Shown here piece after piece: positions 35,064-44,097 of a DNA stretch of 64,000 nucleotides; the first letter of the stretch is position 1; each line of letters starts with the position of its first letter. This stretch comes from Psychrobacillus sp042885655. GTDB taxonomy: Bacteria; Bacillota; Bacilli; Bacillales_A; Planococcaceae. The stretch spans positions 168,828 to 232,827 of the forward strand of contig NZ_JBHVRO010000007.1 in the NCBI RefSeq assembly GCF_042885655.1, in the 5' to 3' direction. The notes beneath the pieces are model-generated. The model saw only the letters and a program-made list of their open reading frames with translations, was not told the DNA's origin and made no database searches. The translations under genes were made by a program, and so were the position numbers.

Positions 35064-35342
35064 ATGGGTCGTAGCTTGAAAAAAGGACCTTTTGCAGATG
35101 ATCATTTATTAAAAAAGGTCGATGCTCAAAAGGACTCTGAGAAAAAACAAGTGATTAAGACTTGGTCTCGCCGTTCTACTATTTTCCCTACTTTTATCGG
35201 ATTAACTATCGCGGTATATGACGGACGCAAACATGTTCCAGTATACGTGACTGAAGATATGGTAGGTCATAAACTAGGCGAGTTTGCACCAACACGCGCT
35301 TATAAAAGTCATGGTGCAGATGATAAGAAAACAAGACGCTAA
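35064..35342 (+). CDS. rpsS: 30S ribosomal protein S19
   Basis: 92 residues; binds 16S rRNA in the head with S13. MGRSLKKGPFADDHLLKKV start and RRSTIFPTFIGLTIAVYDGRKHVPVYV core. ATG 35064 after GGAGGGAGGTTCCAGC. Confidence 0.97.
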   Translation: MGRSLKKGPFADDHLLKKVDAQKDSEKKQVIKTWSRRSTIFPTFIGLTIAVYDGRKHVPVYVTEDMVGHKLGEFAPTRAYKSHGADDKKTRR

Positions 35343-35362
35343 TTTGAGAGGAGGTCATTCAA

Positions 35363-35707
35363 ATGTCACAAGCAAAAGCTATTGCTAAAACAGTGCGCAT
35401 TGCTCCTCGTAAAGTAAGATTAGTCGTAGATTTAATCAGAGGTAAGCAAGTCGGTGAAGCAGTTGCAATTTTACAACTAACTCCTAAAGCAGCATCACCT
35501 GTTGTTGAGAAAGTATTAAAATCTGCTATTGCAAACGCTGAGCACAATTATGATTTAGATATTAACAATCTTGTTGTTTCCGAAGTCTTTGTTGATGAAG
35601 GTCCAACATTAAAACGATTCCGTCCACGTGCAATGGGGCGTGCAAGTGCTATAAACAAACGTACTAGCCACATTACAGTAGTGGTATCTGAGAAGAAGGA
35701 GGGATAA
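35363..35707 (+). CDS. rplV: 50S ribosomal protein L22
   Basis: 114-residue tunnel-wall protein. Core KTVRIAPRKVRLVVDLIRGK, tunnel loop EGPTLKRFRPRAMGRASAINKRTSHI. No macrolide-type insertion in the loop is apparent. ATG 35363 after GAGAGGAGGTCATTCAA. rpsC follows after three bases. Confidence 0.96.
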   Translation: MSQAKAIAKTVRIAPRKVRLVVDLIRGKQVGEAVAILQLTPKAASPVVEKVLKSAIANAEHNYDLDINNLVVSEVFVDEGPTLKRFRPRAMGRASAINKRTSHITVVVSEKKEG

Positions 35708-35710
35708 TCC

Positions 35711-36367
35711 GTGGGTCAAAAAGTACATCCAATAGGATTACGAGTAGGTATTATTCGTGACTGGGAGTCAAAATGGTACGCTGGTAAAGACTATGCAACT
35801 CTACTTCACGAAGACTTAAAAATTCGTAAGCACATTGAAACTCGTTTAAAAGACGCTTCAGTTTCTACAGTAGAAATTGAACGTGCAGCGAAACGTGTAA
35901 ACATTACAATTCACACTGCGAAACCAGGTATGGTAATTGGTAAAGGTGGTACAGAAGTTGAAGCACTTCGTAAACACTTGAACGATACTACTGGCAAGCG
36001 TGTACACATCAATATCGTAGAAATAAAAAGAGCAGACTTAGATGCTAAATTAGTAGCAGAAAGTATCGCACGCCAATTAGAAGGCCGCGTATCTTTCCGT
36101 CGTGCTCAAAAGCAAGCAATTCAACGCACAATGCGTGCAGGCGCTAAAGGTATTAAAACTCAAGTATCTGGACGTCTTGGCGGCGCTGACATCGCGCGTG
36201 CTGAACACTATAGTGAAGGTACTGTACCACTTCATACATTACGTGCTGACATTGATTATGCACATGCTGAAGCTGACACAACTTATGGTAAGCTAGGCGT
36301 TAAAGTATGGATCTATCGTGGTGAAGTCCTTCCAGTGAAGAAGAACTCTGAGGAAGGAGGCAAATAA
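35711..36367 (+). CDS. rpsC: 30S ribosomal protein S3
   Basis: 218 residues; part of the mRNA entry helicase. MGQKVHPIGLRVGIIRDWES start from GTG 35711 (AAGAAGGAGGGATAATCC before it) and a KH domain with GMVIGKGGTEVEALRK. Followed by rplP after one base. Confidence 0.97.
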   Translation: MGQKVHPIGLRVGIIRDWESKWYAGKDYATLLHEDLKIRKHIETRLKDASVSTVEIERAAKRVNITIHTAKPGMVIGKGGTEVEALRKHLNDTTGKRVHINIVEIKRADLDAKLVAESIARQLEGRVSFRRAQKQAIQRTMRAGAKGIKTQVSGRLGGADIARAEHYSEGTVPLHTLRADIDYAHAEADTTYGKLGVKVWIYRGEVLPVKKNSEEGGK

Positions 36368-36368
36368 T

Positions 36369-36803
36369 ATGTTAATGCCTAAACGCGTTAAATACCGTCG
36401 TGAACACCGTGGAAAGATGCGTGGTGAAGCAAAAGGCGGGAAAGAAATAGCATTTGGTGAATTTGGTCTACAAGCTACAGAAGCTAGCTGGATCACAAGC
36501 CGTCAAATCGAATCAGCTCGTATTGCAATGACACGTTACATGAAACGTGGCGGTAAAGTATGGATTAAAATATTCCCACATAAACCTTACACGAAAAAGC
36601 CTCTTGAGGTTCGTATGGGTTCCGGTAAAGGTGCTCCTGAAGGTTGGGTAGCTGTTGTTAAACCAGGAAAAATTATGTTTGAAATTGCTGGTGTATCTGA
36701 AGAGATCGCTCGTGAAGCGTTACGCTTAGCATCACATAAGCTTCCTATTAAATGTAAAATAGTTAAACGTCAAGAAATTGGTGGTGAATCTAATGAAAGC
36801 TAA
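36369..36803 (+). CDS. rplP: 50S ribosomal protein L16
   Basis: 144 residues, at the A-site tRNA region. MLMPKRVKYRREHRGKMRG start and KGAPEGWVAVVKPGK core. ATG 36369 after AGGAAGGAGGCAAATAAT. Overlaps the start of rpmC by 11 bases. Confidence 0.97.
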   Translation: MLMPKRVKYRREHRGKMRGEAKGGKEIAFGEFGLQATEASWITSRQIESARIAMTRYMKRGGKVWIKIFPHKPYTKKPLEVRMGSGKGAPEGWVAVVKPGKIMFEIAGVSEEIAREALRLASHKLPIKCKIVKRQEIGGESNES

Positions 36804-36993
36804 TGACATCCGTGAACTTACTACTGCAGAAATAGAACAAAAGGTAAAATCACTGAAAGAAGAGCTTTTCAACCTTCGCTTCCAATTGGCGACTGGTCAA
36901 TTAGAAAACACAGCTCGCATTCGTGAAGTACGTAAAGCGATTGCACGTATGAAAACTGTGGTACGCGAAAGAGAAATCAGTGCAAACAACTGA
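36793..36993 (+). CDS. rpmC: 50S ribosomal protein L29
   Basis: 66 residues forming a two-helix bundle at the tunnel exit. MKANDIRELTTAEIEQKVK start and LFNLRFQLATGQLENTARIR core. I use ATG 36793 inside the end of rplP rather than the upstream GTG 36778; the overlap of 11 bases suggests coupling. Confidence 0.94.
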   Translation: MKANDIRELTTAEIEQKVKSLKEELFNLRFQLATGQLENTARIREVRKAIARMKTVVREREISANN

Positions 36994-37011
36994 TAAAGGA
37001 GGTTTTCAGGC

Positions 37012-37275
37012 ATGACTGAGCGTAATCAACGCAAAGTATACACTGGCCGTGTAGTTTCTGACAAAATGGATAAAACAATCACTGTTTTAGTTGAAACACA
37101 TAAAAAACATAAATTATACGGTAAACGTGTTAAATATTCTAAGAAATTCAAAGCACATGATGAGCAAAACGTAGCGCAAATCGGCGATATCGTTCGCATC
37201 ATGGAAACTCGTCCGCTCTCAGCTACAAAACGTTTCCGTCTAGTAGAAGTTGTAGAAAAAGCGGTTATTATCTAA
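37012..37275 (+). CDS. rpsQ: 30S ribosomal protein S17
   Basis: 87-residue OB-fold protein. MTERNQRKVYTGRVVSDKMDKTITVLVETH start and RETRPLSATKRFRLVEV-like end. ATG 37012 after AAAGGAGGTTTTCAGGC. Confidence 0.96.
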   Translation: MTERNQRKVYTGRVVSDKMDKTITVLVETHKKHKLYGKRVKYSKKFKAHDEQNVAQIGDIVRIMETRPLSATKRFRLVEVVEKAVII

Positions 37276-37319
37276 TAATAAAATTCGGAACTCAATAATT
37301 CCGAAGGGAGGTTACCTAA

Positions 37320-37688
37320 GTGATCCAACAAGAAACTCGTATGAAAGTTGCTGACAACTCAGGTGCACGTGAAGTTTTAACAATTAAAGTACTTGGTGGT
37401 ACTGGTCGTAAAACTGCTAATATCGGCGATATCGTCGTATGTACAGTTAAGAAAGCAACACCAGGTGGCGTTGTCAAGAAAGGTGACGTCGTTAAAGCTG
37501 TAATCGTTCGCACTAAAAGCGGCGTGCGCCGTAAAGACGGAACTTATATCAAATTTGATGAGAACGCATGCGTTATTATCAAAGACGATAAAGGACCGCG
37601 TGGAACTCGTATTTTCGGACCAGTTGCTCGTGAATTACGCGATAGCAACTTTATGAAAATCGTATCTTTAGCTCCAGAAGTTCTTTAA
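37320..37688 (+). CDS. rplN: 50S ribosomal protein L14
   Basis: 122 residues, on the subunit interface. MIQQETRMKVADNSGAREV start from GTG 37320 and KDGTYIKFDENACVIIKDDKGPRGTRIFGPVARELR. A TTCGGAA/TTCCGAA hairpin (37284-37305) precedes the GAAGGGAGG ribosome binding site, possibly shielding or processing it. Confidence 0.96.
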   Translation: MIQQETRMKVADNSGAREVLTIKVLGGTGRKTANIGDIVVCTVKKATPGGVVKKGDVVKAVIVRTKSGVRRKDGTYIKFDENACVIIKDDKGPRGTRIFGPVARELRDSNFMKIVSLAPEVL

Positions 37689-37724
37689 TTTACATGAAAG
37701 TGCCAATCAAGGAGGTGCGACAGA

Positions 37725-38033
37725 ATGCATGTTAAAAAAGGCGACAAAGTTAAGGTAATCTCAGGTAAAGACAAAGGTAAAACAGGTGTTATCCTTTCTG
37801 CTTTTCCTAAGAAAGACCGCGTGTTAGTTGAAGGTGTAAACATCGTCAAAAAACATATGAAGCCAAACCAAGCTAATCAGCAAGGCGGAATTGTGAGCCA
37901 AGAGGCTGCAATTCACGTTTCGAACGTTATGTTAATCGACCCAAAAACTGGCGAGCCGACTCGCGTAGGTTCTAAAGTAGAAGATGGCAAAAAAGTTCGT
38001 GTTGCTAAAAAATCTGGTGAAATTATTAAATAA
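37725..38033 (+). CDS. rplX: 50S ribosomal protein L24
   Basis: 102 residues with an N-terminal KOW motif (MHVKKGDKVKVISGKDKGKTGVI), an assembly initiator for the 50S subunit. ATG 37725 after CAAGGAGGTGCGACAGA. Confidence 0.96.
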   Translation: MHVKKGDKVKVISGKDKGKTGVILSAFPKKDRVLVEGVNIVKKHMKPNQANQQGGIVSQEAAIHVSNVMLIDPKTGEPTRVGSKVEDGKKVRVAKKSGEIIK

Positions 38034-38056
38034 GTAAAAAGAAGGGAGGTACACAC

Positions 38057-38596
38057 ATGAACCGCCTAAAAGAAAAATTTCTTAAGGAAGTTTCTCCTGC
38101 TCTAATGAGCAAGTTTGAATATAAATCAGTAATGCAAGTACCTAAAGTTGATAAAATTGTTATCAACATGGGTGTGGGTGAAGCTGTATCAAATACAAAA
38201 GCGCTTGACGCTGCTGTTGAAGAGTTACAAATCATCGCTGGTCAAAAGCCTGTAGTTACTAAAGCTAAAAAATCGATCGCTGGTTTCCGTCTTCGTGAAG
38301 GAATGCCAATCGGTGCAAAAGTTACACTACGTGGAGAACGTATGTATGACTTCTTGGATAAATTAATCGCTATCTCACTTCCACGTGTACGCGACTTCCG
38401 CGGTGTTTCTAAAAAAGCATTTGACGGACGTGGTAACTACACTCTTGGAGTAAAAGAGCAATTAATCTTCCCTGAAATCGATTATGATAAAGTTTCTAAA
38501 GTACGCGGTATGGACATCGTAATTGTAACAACTGCGAACTCTGACGAAGAAGCTCGTGAGTTATTAACACAATTCGGTATGCCGTTCCAAAAGTAA
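38057..38596 (+). CDS. rplE: 50S ribosomal protein L5
   Basis: 179 residues; binds 5S rRNA. KIVINMGVGEAV, KKSIAGFRLREGMPIGAKVTLRG and IVITTANSDEEARELL-like end are diagnostic. ATG 38057 after GAAGGGAGGTACACAC. Confidence 0.97.
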   Translation: MNRLKEKFLKEVSPALMSKFEYKSVMQVPKVDKIVINMGVGEAVSNTKALDAAVEELQIIAGQKPVVTKAKKSIAGFRLREGMPIGAKVTLRGERMYDFLDKLIAISLPRVRDFRGVSKKAFDGRGNYTLGVKEQLIFPEIDYDKVSKVRGMDIVIVTTANSDEEARELLTQFGMPFQK

Positions 38597-38614
38597 AATA
38601 AGGGAGGCGAAAAC

Positions 38615-38800
38615 GTGGCTAAAAAATCAATGATCGTTAAACAACAACGTACGCCAAAGTTCCAAGTGCAAGAATACACACGCTGTGAGCGCTGTGGACG
38701 TCCGCACTCTGTATATCGTAAATTTAAGCTTTGCCGTATTTGTTTCCGTGAACTTGCATACAAGGGACAAATTCCTGGCGTTAAAAAAGCAAGCTGGTAA
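38615..38800 (+). CDS. rpsZ: 30S ribosomal protein S14, zinc-binding type (S14Z)
   Basis: 61-residue short zinc form of S14 with CERCGRPHSVYRKFKLCRIC (two CxxC pairs). GTG 38615 after ATAAGGGAGGCGAAAAC. The zinc-independent paralogue normally made during zinc starvation is not in this window. Together with zinc-type L33 and L36 it indicates a standard zinc-replete ribosome. Confidence 0.96.
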   Translation: MAKKSMIVKQQRTPKFQVQEYTRCERCGRPHSVYRKFKLCRICFRELAYKGQIPGVKKASW

Positions 38801-38829
38801 TCCCCTAAACTGGGAAGGAGGTAAATGTA

Positions 38830-39228
38830 ATGACAATGTCAGATCCAATTGCAGATATGCTTACACGCATTCGTAATGCTAACATGGTTCGTCACGAGAA
38901 ATTAGAAGTTCCTGCTTCAAACATGAAAAAGGAAATCGCTGAAATTTTAAAACGCGAAGGTTTCGTACGTGACGTTGAATATGTAGAAGATAGCAAACAA
39001 GGAATTATCCGTATCTTCTTGAAATATGGTCAAAACGACGAACGCGTTATTACTGGTTTGAAACGTATTTCAAAACCTGGTCTACGCGTTTACGCTAAAA
39101 CAAACGAAGTGCCTAAAGTATTAAATGGTTTAGGAATTGCTTTAGTTTCTACTTCAAATGGTTTATTAACAGATAAAGAAGCTCGCGCTAAACAAGTTGG
39201 CGGAGAAATCGTAGCTTACGTTTGGTAA
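38830..39228 (+). CDS. rpsH: 30S ribosomal protein S8
   Basis: 132 residues; binds helix 21 of 16S rRNA and in enterobacteria represses the spc operon. MSDPIADMLTRIRNANMVRHEKL start and VSTSNGLLTDKEARAKQVGGEIVAYVW end. ATG 38830 or 38836; AAGGAGGTAAATGTA favours 38830. Confidence 0.97.
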   Translation: MTMSDPIADMLTRIRNANMVRHEKLEVPASNMKKEIAEILKREGFVRDVEYVEDSKQGIIRIFLKYGQNDERVITGLKRISKPGLRVYAKTNEVPKVLNGLGIALVSTSNGLLTDKEARAKQVGGEIVAYVW

Positions 39229-39258
39229 TAATCAACAAACGAATGGAGGTGCAACAAA

Positions 39259-39798
39259 ATGTCTCGAGTAGGTAAAAAACCAATTGAGGTTCCTGCAAAC
39301 GTTACTGTGACTGTTAACGAAGACAATACAGTAGTAGTTAAAGGGCCAAAAGGTGAATTAACAAGATCTTTTAACCAAGATATTAAAATTGAGCAAGAAG
39401 GTACTGTAATTACTTTAGTACGTCCTTCAGAGTCGAAAGACCACCGCACAATTCATGGAACTACACGTGCTCTATTAGCTAATATGATCACTGGTGTTTC
39501 TCAAGGATTTGAACGTGGACTTGAATTAGTTGGGGTAGGTTACCGTGCACAACTACAAGGTACTAAACTTGTACTTAATGTAGGGTACTCACATCCAGTT
39601 GAGTTCACTCCTGAAGCTGGAATTGAAGTTGAAGTTCCTTCGAATACAAAAATTATCGTTCGCGGTATTAGCAAAGAACGCGTTGGTGCATTAGCATCTA
39701 ACATTCGTCAAGTTCGTCCACCAGAGCCTTACAAAGGTAAAGGTATTCGTTATGAAGGCGAAGTTGTACGCCGCAAAGAAGGTAAAACAGGTAAATAA
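39259..39798 (+). CDS. rplF: 50S ribosomal protein L6
   Basis: 179 residues, two repeated alpha/beta domains near the factor-binding site. MSRVGKKPIEVPANV start and RPPEPYKGKGIRYEGEVVRRKEGK. ATG 39259 after ATGGAGGTGCAACAAA. Confidence 0.97.
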   Translation: MSRVGKKPIEVPANVTVTVNEDNTVVVKGPKGELTRSFNQDIKIEQEGTVITLVRPSESKDHRTIHGTTRALLANMITGVSQGFERGLELVGVGYRAQLQGTKLVLNVGYSHPVEFTPEAGIEVEVPSNTKIIVRGISKERVGALASNIRQVRPPEPYKGKGIRYEGEVVRRKEGKTGK

Positions 39799-39828
39799 TG
39801 CATTTCGCATTAGAAAGGAGTGACCACT

Positions 39829-40188
39829 GTGATTACGAAACAAGACAAAAATCAAGTTCGTAAAAAACGTCATGCACGTGTTCGTACAAAAATCACGGGT
39901 ACTACTGAACGTCCTCGTTTAAATGTATTCCGTTCTAATAAACATATTTACGCACAACTTATCGATGACTCAAAAGGTCTAACAATCGTTAGTGCGTCTA
40001 CTATGGATAAAGACTTTGATGGAACAGCTGGAAATGTTGAAGCTGCAAAATCAATTGGTGAAACAATCGCAAAACGCGCTGTTGAAAAAAACATCAAATC
40101 TGTTGTATTCGACCGTGGCGGTTACTTATATCATGGACGTGTTAAAGCATTAGCTGAAGCCGCACGTGAAAACGGCTTAGAATTTTAA
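39829..40188 (+). CDS. rplR: 50S ribosomal protein L18
   Basis: 119 residues; binds 5S rRNA with L5. TGTTERPRLNVFRSNKHIYAQLIDD and FDRGGYLYHGRVKALAEAARENG. I use GTG 39829 (MITKQDKNQVRKK) because AAAGGAGTGA ends seven bases before; the in-frame GTG at 39820 lies in that motif. Confidence 0.94.
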   Translation: MITKQDKNQVRKKRHARVRTKITGTTERPRLNVFRSNKHIYAQLIDDSKGLTIVSASTMDKDFDGTAGNVEAAKSIGETIAKRAVEKNIKSVVFDRGGYLYHGRVKALAEAARENGLEF

Positions 40189-40209
40189 GAAGAAGGAGGG
40201 ACATATTTC

Positions 40210-40710
40210 ATGCGTGGTATTGACCCAAACAAACTTGAACTTGAAGAACGCGTAGTTACGATTAACCGTGTTGCTAAAGTTGTAAAAGGTGGACGTCGTT
40301 TCCGTTTTACTGCATTAGTAGTTGTCGGTGACAAAAACGGACATGTAGGATTTGGTACTGGTAAAGCTCAAGAGGTTCCAGATGCAATCCGTAAAGCTGT
40401 TGAAGATGCGAAGAAAAACTTGATCGAAGTACCAAGAGTTGGCGGAACTACTCCTCACCAAATCATTGGACGCTTCGGAGCTGGTTCTATTCTAGTTAAA
40501 CCTGCAGCACCTGGTACAGGAGTTATCGCTGGTGGACCGGTTCGTGCGGTACTAGAATTAGCTGGTATCACTGATATTTTATCTAAATCACTTGGATCTA
40601 ACACACCTATCAACATGGTTCGTGCTACAGTACAAGGACTAACTCAACTAAAACGTGCTGAGGACGTTGCTAAATTACGTGGTAAATCAGTAGAAGAACT
40701 GTTAGGATAA
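40210..40710 (+). CDS. rpsE: 30S ribosomal protein S5
   Basis: 166 residues; decoding fidelity protein, with an N-terminal dsRBD-like fold (VVKGGRRFRFTALVVVGDKNGHVGFG) and the spectinomycin-contact loop VVKGGRRF. ATG 40210 after AGAAGGAGGGACATATTTC. No resistance change evident. Confidence 0.97.
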   Translation: MRGIDPNKLELEERVVTINRVAKVVKGGRRFRFTALVVVGDKNGHVGFGTGKAQEVPDAIRKAVEDAKKNLIEVPRVGGTTPHQIIGRFGAGSILVKPAAPGTGVIAGGPVRAVLELAGITDILSKSLGSNTPINMVRATVQGLTQLKRAEDVAKLRGKSVEELLG

Positions 40711-40724
40711 GGGGGGAAATTACA

Positions 40725-40907
40725 ATGGCAACTAAATTAGAAATTACCCTTACTAAAAGCTTGATTGGTACTAAACCAAATCAACGCAAAACTGCAGAAG
40801 CTCTTGGACTACGTAAATTACACCAATCAGTTGAGCATCAAGACAATGCAGCTATCCGCGGGATGGTTGGCAAAGTAGCTCACTTAGTAACTATAAAAGA
40901 AATTTAA
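40725..40907 (+). CDS. rpmD: 50S ribosomal protein L30
   Basis: 60 residues. KLEITLTKSLIGTKPNQRKTAEALGLRKL and NAAIRGMVGKVAHLV. ATG 40725 after AAGGGGGGAAATTACA. Confidence 0.95.
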   Translation: MATKLEITLTKSLIGTKPNQRKTAEALGLRKLHQSVEHQDNAAIRGMVGKVAHLVTIKEI

Positions 40908-40939
40908 GGTTTAATTTAAGAATAAGGAGGTGCCACCAT

Positions 40940-41380
40940 ATGAAACTTCATGAGTTAAAACCATCAGAAGGATCACGTTCTTCACGTAAACGTATAGGAC
41001 GTGGTATTGGTTCTGGTACTGGTAAAACTTCAGGTAAAGGTCATAAAGGTCAAAACGCTCGTTCAGGCGGAGGGGTTCGTCCAGGATTTGAAGGCGGTCA
41101 AAACCCATTATTCCGTCGTTTACCAAAACGTGGATTTACGAACATTAACCGTAAAGAGTTTGCAATTGTGAACCTTGACACATTAAATCGTTTCGAAGAA
41201 GGCACAGAAATAACACCTGCTCTATTAATCGAAACAGGTGTTGTGAGTAGTGAAAAATCTGGTATTAAGATTCTAGGTAATGGAACTCTTGACAAGAAGT
41301 TAACTGTAAAAGCTCACAAATTCTCTGCGTCAGCTAAAGAAGCTATTGAGAACGCTGGCGGACAAACTGAGGTGGTTTAA
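40940..41380 (+). CDS. rplO: 50S ribosomal protein L15
   Basis: 146 residues. Basic glycine-rich N-terminus RKRIGRGIGSGTGKTSGKGHKGQNARSGG is diagnostic. ATG 40940 after AATAAGGAGGTGCCACCAT. Its stop overlaps the secY ATG by one base (TAATG). Confidence 0.96.
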   Translation: MKLHELKPSEGSRSSRKRIGRGIGSGTGKTSGKGHKGQNARSGGGVRPGFEGGQNPLFRRLPKRGFTNINRKEFAIVNLDTLNRFEEGTEITPALLIETGVVSSEKSGIKILGNGTLDKKLTVKAHKFSASAKEAIENAGGQTEVV

Positions 41381-42672
41381 TGTTTCAGACAATCTCTAAC
41401 TTTATGCGTGTGCGAGATATTCGAAATAAAATCATTTTTACTTTACTGATGTTAATTGTCTTTCGTATAGGTACATATATACCTGTACCGAACGTCGATG
41501 CATCTGTATTAAAACAAGCAGATCACTTAGGTGTGATTGGATTTTTAAATACATTTGGTGGTGGGGCTTTAAAAAAATTCTCCATTCTAGCAATGGGAAT
41601 TATGCCATACATCACAGCATCAATCATTGTTCAGTTATTACAAATGGATGTTGTTCCGAAGTTTACAGAGTGGTCGAAACAAGGGGAAGTCGGTAGACGT
41701 AAACTTGCGCAATTCACTCGTTACTTCACGATCATCTTAGCTTTTATTCAAGCAATTGCAATGTCATATGGGTTTAACCGTATGTTTAGCGGTTCTTTAA
41801 TAAAAAACGAAGGCGTCATGACTTATTTTGTAATTGCAATTGTGTTAACTGCTGGTACCGCATTTCTAATGTGGTTAGGTGAGCAGATTACGGCAAAAGG
41901 TGTTGGTAATGGTATTTCTATTATTATCTTCGCCGGTATTGCCGCTGCTATTCCAAATGCAGTAAACCAAATGTATGCATCACAAATTCAAGATGCTGGA
42001 GATGCACTGTTTATCAATATAATTGTGTTAGTGTTACTTTTAGCGGCAATTATCGCTGTAACAGTTGGTGTAATTTATGTTCAACAAGCGTTGCGTAAAA
42101 TACCGATTCAATACGCGAAACGTGTTGCTGGTACTGCTCAAACAGGTGCTCAACAAACACACTTACCTTTAAAAGTAAATGCTGCGGGAGTTATCCCAGT
42201 AATTTTTGCATCTGCGTTCCTTATGGCACCACAATCTATCGTTTTATTTTTTGGTCAAAATAAGGTAACTGATTTTATAACGCACGCACTAAATTACACA
42301 CAACCTATTGGTATGACTTTATATATTGCTCTAATCATTGCGTTTACTTACTTCTATGCATTCATTCAAGTGAATCCAGAGAATGTGGCAGACAATTTGA
42401 AAAAGCAAGGTGCATATATTCCAGGGATTCGTCCAGGAATTAACACACAAAATTATTTGACTAGCGTATTATATCGATTAACATTTGTTGGTTCAATTTT
42501 CCTAGCGCTTATAGCGATTATGCCTTTATTGTTTGTTAAGTTTGCGGGACTTCCACAAACGGCACAAATTGGCGGAACAAGCTTACTTATCGTAGTGGGT
42601 GTTGCACTCGAAACGATGAAACAGCTAGAATCACAATTAGTTAAACGTCACTATAAAGGCTTTATGAAATAA
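41380..42672 (+). CDS. secY: preprotein translocase subunit SecY
   Basis: 430-residue channel subunit with ten membrane helices, partner of SecE at 9337-9522. Starts MFQTISNFMRVRDIRNKIIFTLL; IPVPNVDAS, QLLQMDVVPKFTEWSKQGEVGRRK and the C-terminal RHYKGFMK region are as in Bacillus. Overlaps rplO by one base. Confidence 0.97.
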   Translation: MFQTISNFMRVRDIRNKIIFTLLMLIVFRIGTYIPVPNVDASVLKQADHLGVIGFLNTFGGGALKKFSILAMGIMPYITASIIVQLLQMDVVPKFTEWSKQGEVGRRKLAQFTRYFTIILAFIQAIAMSYGFNRMFSGSLIKNEGVMTYFVIAIVLTAGTAFLMWLGEQITAKGVGNGISIIIFAGIAAAIPNAVNQMYASQIQDAGDALFINIIVLVLLLAAIIAVTVGVIYVQQALRKIPIQYAKRVAGTAQTGAQQTHLPLKVNAAGVIPVIFASAFLMAPQSIVLFFGQNKVTDFITHALNYTQPIGMTLYIALIIAFTYFYAFIQVNPENVADNLKKQGAYIPGIRPGINTQNYLTSVLYRLTFVGSIFLALIAIMPLLFVKFAGLPQTAQIGGTSLLIVVGVALETMKQLESQLVKRHYKGFMK

Positions 42673-42738
42673 TGTTGGTTTTTAGGAACAGAATAGTTCC
42701 TAAAAATCTACAAAATAGTCCTGGGGGGGCATTTCCGT

Positions 42739-43392
42739 ATGAATATCGTTTTAATGGGTCTGCCAGGTGCCGGAAAAGGTACTCAAGCTGACAAAATTGT
42801 TGAGAAGTACGCAATCCCTCATATTTCTACAGGCGATATGTTTCGTGCAGCTATCAAAGATGGCACGGAACTTGGTTTAAAAGCAAAGTCGTTTATGGAT
42901 CAAGGTGCATTAGTACCTGATGAAGTAACGATTGGTATTGTCCGTGAAAGATTAAGTAAACCAGATTGTGAAAAAGGATTCTTACTTGATGGTTTTCCAC
43001 GAACAGTTCCTCAAGCAGAAGCATTAGATGCTCTACTTGCGGATCTAGGAAAATCGATTGAGCATGTGCTGAACATTCAAGTTGAACAAGAAGAATTGAT
43101 TAAACGTCTAACAGGTCGTCGTATTTGTAAAGAATGTGGCACTGCTTATCATTTAGTCTTTAACCCACCTGCTAAAGATGGGGTATGTGATAAAGATGGT
43201 GGAGAACTTTATCAAAGAGCGGATGATAATCCCGAAACGGTGACTAACCGTCTGGAAGTAAATATGAAGCAAACTCAACCTTTGCTTGATTTTTATGAGA
43301 ACAAAGGTGTTTTATCGAATATAGATGGACAGCAAGAAATTACAAAAGTTTTTGCTGATCTTGATGCTCTGTTACAGGGCAACCGCATCTAG
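42739..43392 (+). CDS. adk: adenylate kinase
   Basis: ATP + AMP to 2 ADP; 217 residues, the long-lid form. P-loop GLPGAGKGT at residues 7-15, AMP-binding ISTGDMFRAAI, and a zinc-type lid with CKECG and CDKDG (about 128-153). ATG 42739 follows GTCCTGGGGGGGCATTTCCGT. Follows secY as in Bacillus; map, which should come next, is absent. Confidence 0.96.
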   Translation: MNIVLMGLPGAGKGTQADKIVEKYAIPHISTGDMFRAAIKDGTELGLKAKSFMDQGALVPDEVTIGIVRERLSKPDCEKGFLLDGFPRTVPQAEALDALLADLGKSIEHVLNIQVEQEELIKRLTGRRICKECGTAYHLVFNPPAKDGVCDKDGGELYQRADDNPETVTNRLEVNMKQTQPLLDFYENKGVLSNIDGQQEITKVFADLDALLQGNRI

Positions 43393-43838
43393 CCCGGTGC
43401 CTGTCGCAGACGACTAATTGCCGGGCAATATGCAAAGAACGAAAATGTTTTTTTCGAGAGCTGCAAAAGCATATTGCGCCCGGTATACAACGGAAGAAAA
43501 GAAATGTATCAAAGCGAGGACCCCCTAGTCCACGTGCATTTCAGATTCTGAAGGAGTATAATGGGTTTCGTGGAAGCATCTATGTAACGAACGGGTACTA
43601 TGGAACTCATCCAACACTTTCGTACGATTATGTTGACATGAGGGAGACAGGTTTCTACCAGTCAGTCTACTCCGTGGATTGCTAAAAGCGAAACCTTACG
43701 AGTGTCTTTCGAACATCTCTCATGATTTCCAAACATATGCTTGAAACGAATAGTTTCGTTCTATTAGAGGCTATACTAACAGCAAATTACGTTTGAATTT
43801 TGATGAGAACCTGATTTGTATATAGAAGGGAGACAGGG
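43393..43838 (+). other. 446-base intergenic region replacing map
   Basis: In Bacillus map and a small KOW gene lie between adk and infA; here neither is present. The stretch holds the inverted GCCCGG (43392) / CCGGGC (43421) pair, a long-range arm CCGGGCAATATGC (43421-43433) matching GCATATTGCGCCCGG (43469-43483), and an AACGAA/TTCGTT hairpin near 43745-43760. I see no open frame with a convincing start and no T-run terminator. It may be decayed sequence plus a leader for infA. Confidence 0.55.
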
Positions 43839-43841
43839 TTG

Positions 43842-44060
43842 ATGGCGAAAGATGATGTAATTGAAGTCGAAGGAACAGTTGTTGAGACTTTGCCAAACGC
43901 GATGTTTAAGGTAGAATTAGAAAACGGTCATACAATACTTGCGCATGTATCGGGTAAAATTCGCATGCACTTTATACGCATTTTACCTGGAGATAAAGTC
44001 ACAATTGAACTATCTCCTTACGATTTAACACGCGGTCGTATCACGTACCGTTTTAAATAA
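43842..44060 (+). CDS. infA: translation initiation factor IF-1
   Basis: 72-residue OB-fold factor. MAKDDVIEVEGTVVETLPNAMFKVELENGH start is diagnostic. I use ATG 43842 after GAAGGGAGACAGGG rather than the adjacent TTG 43839. First of infA-rpmJ-rpsM-rpsK-rpoA-rplQ. Confidence 0.95.
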   Translation: MAKDDVIEVEGTVVETLPNAMFKVELENGHTILAHVSGKIRMHFIRILPGDKVTIELSPYDLTRGRITYRFK

Positions 44061-44097
44061 TCTTTTGCACTCCGGACTACTAAGGAGGTTAGGTTAG

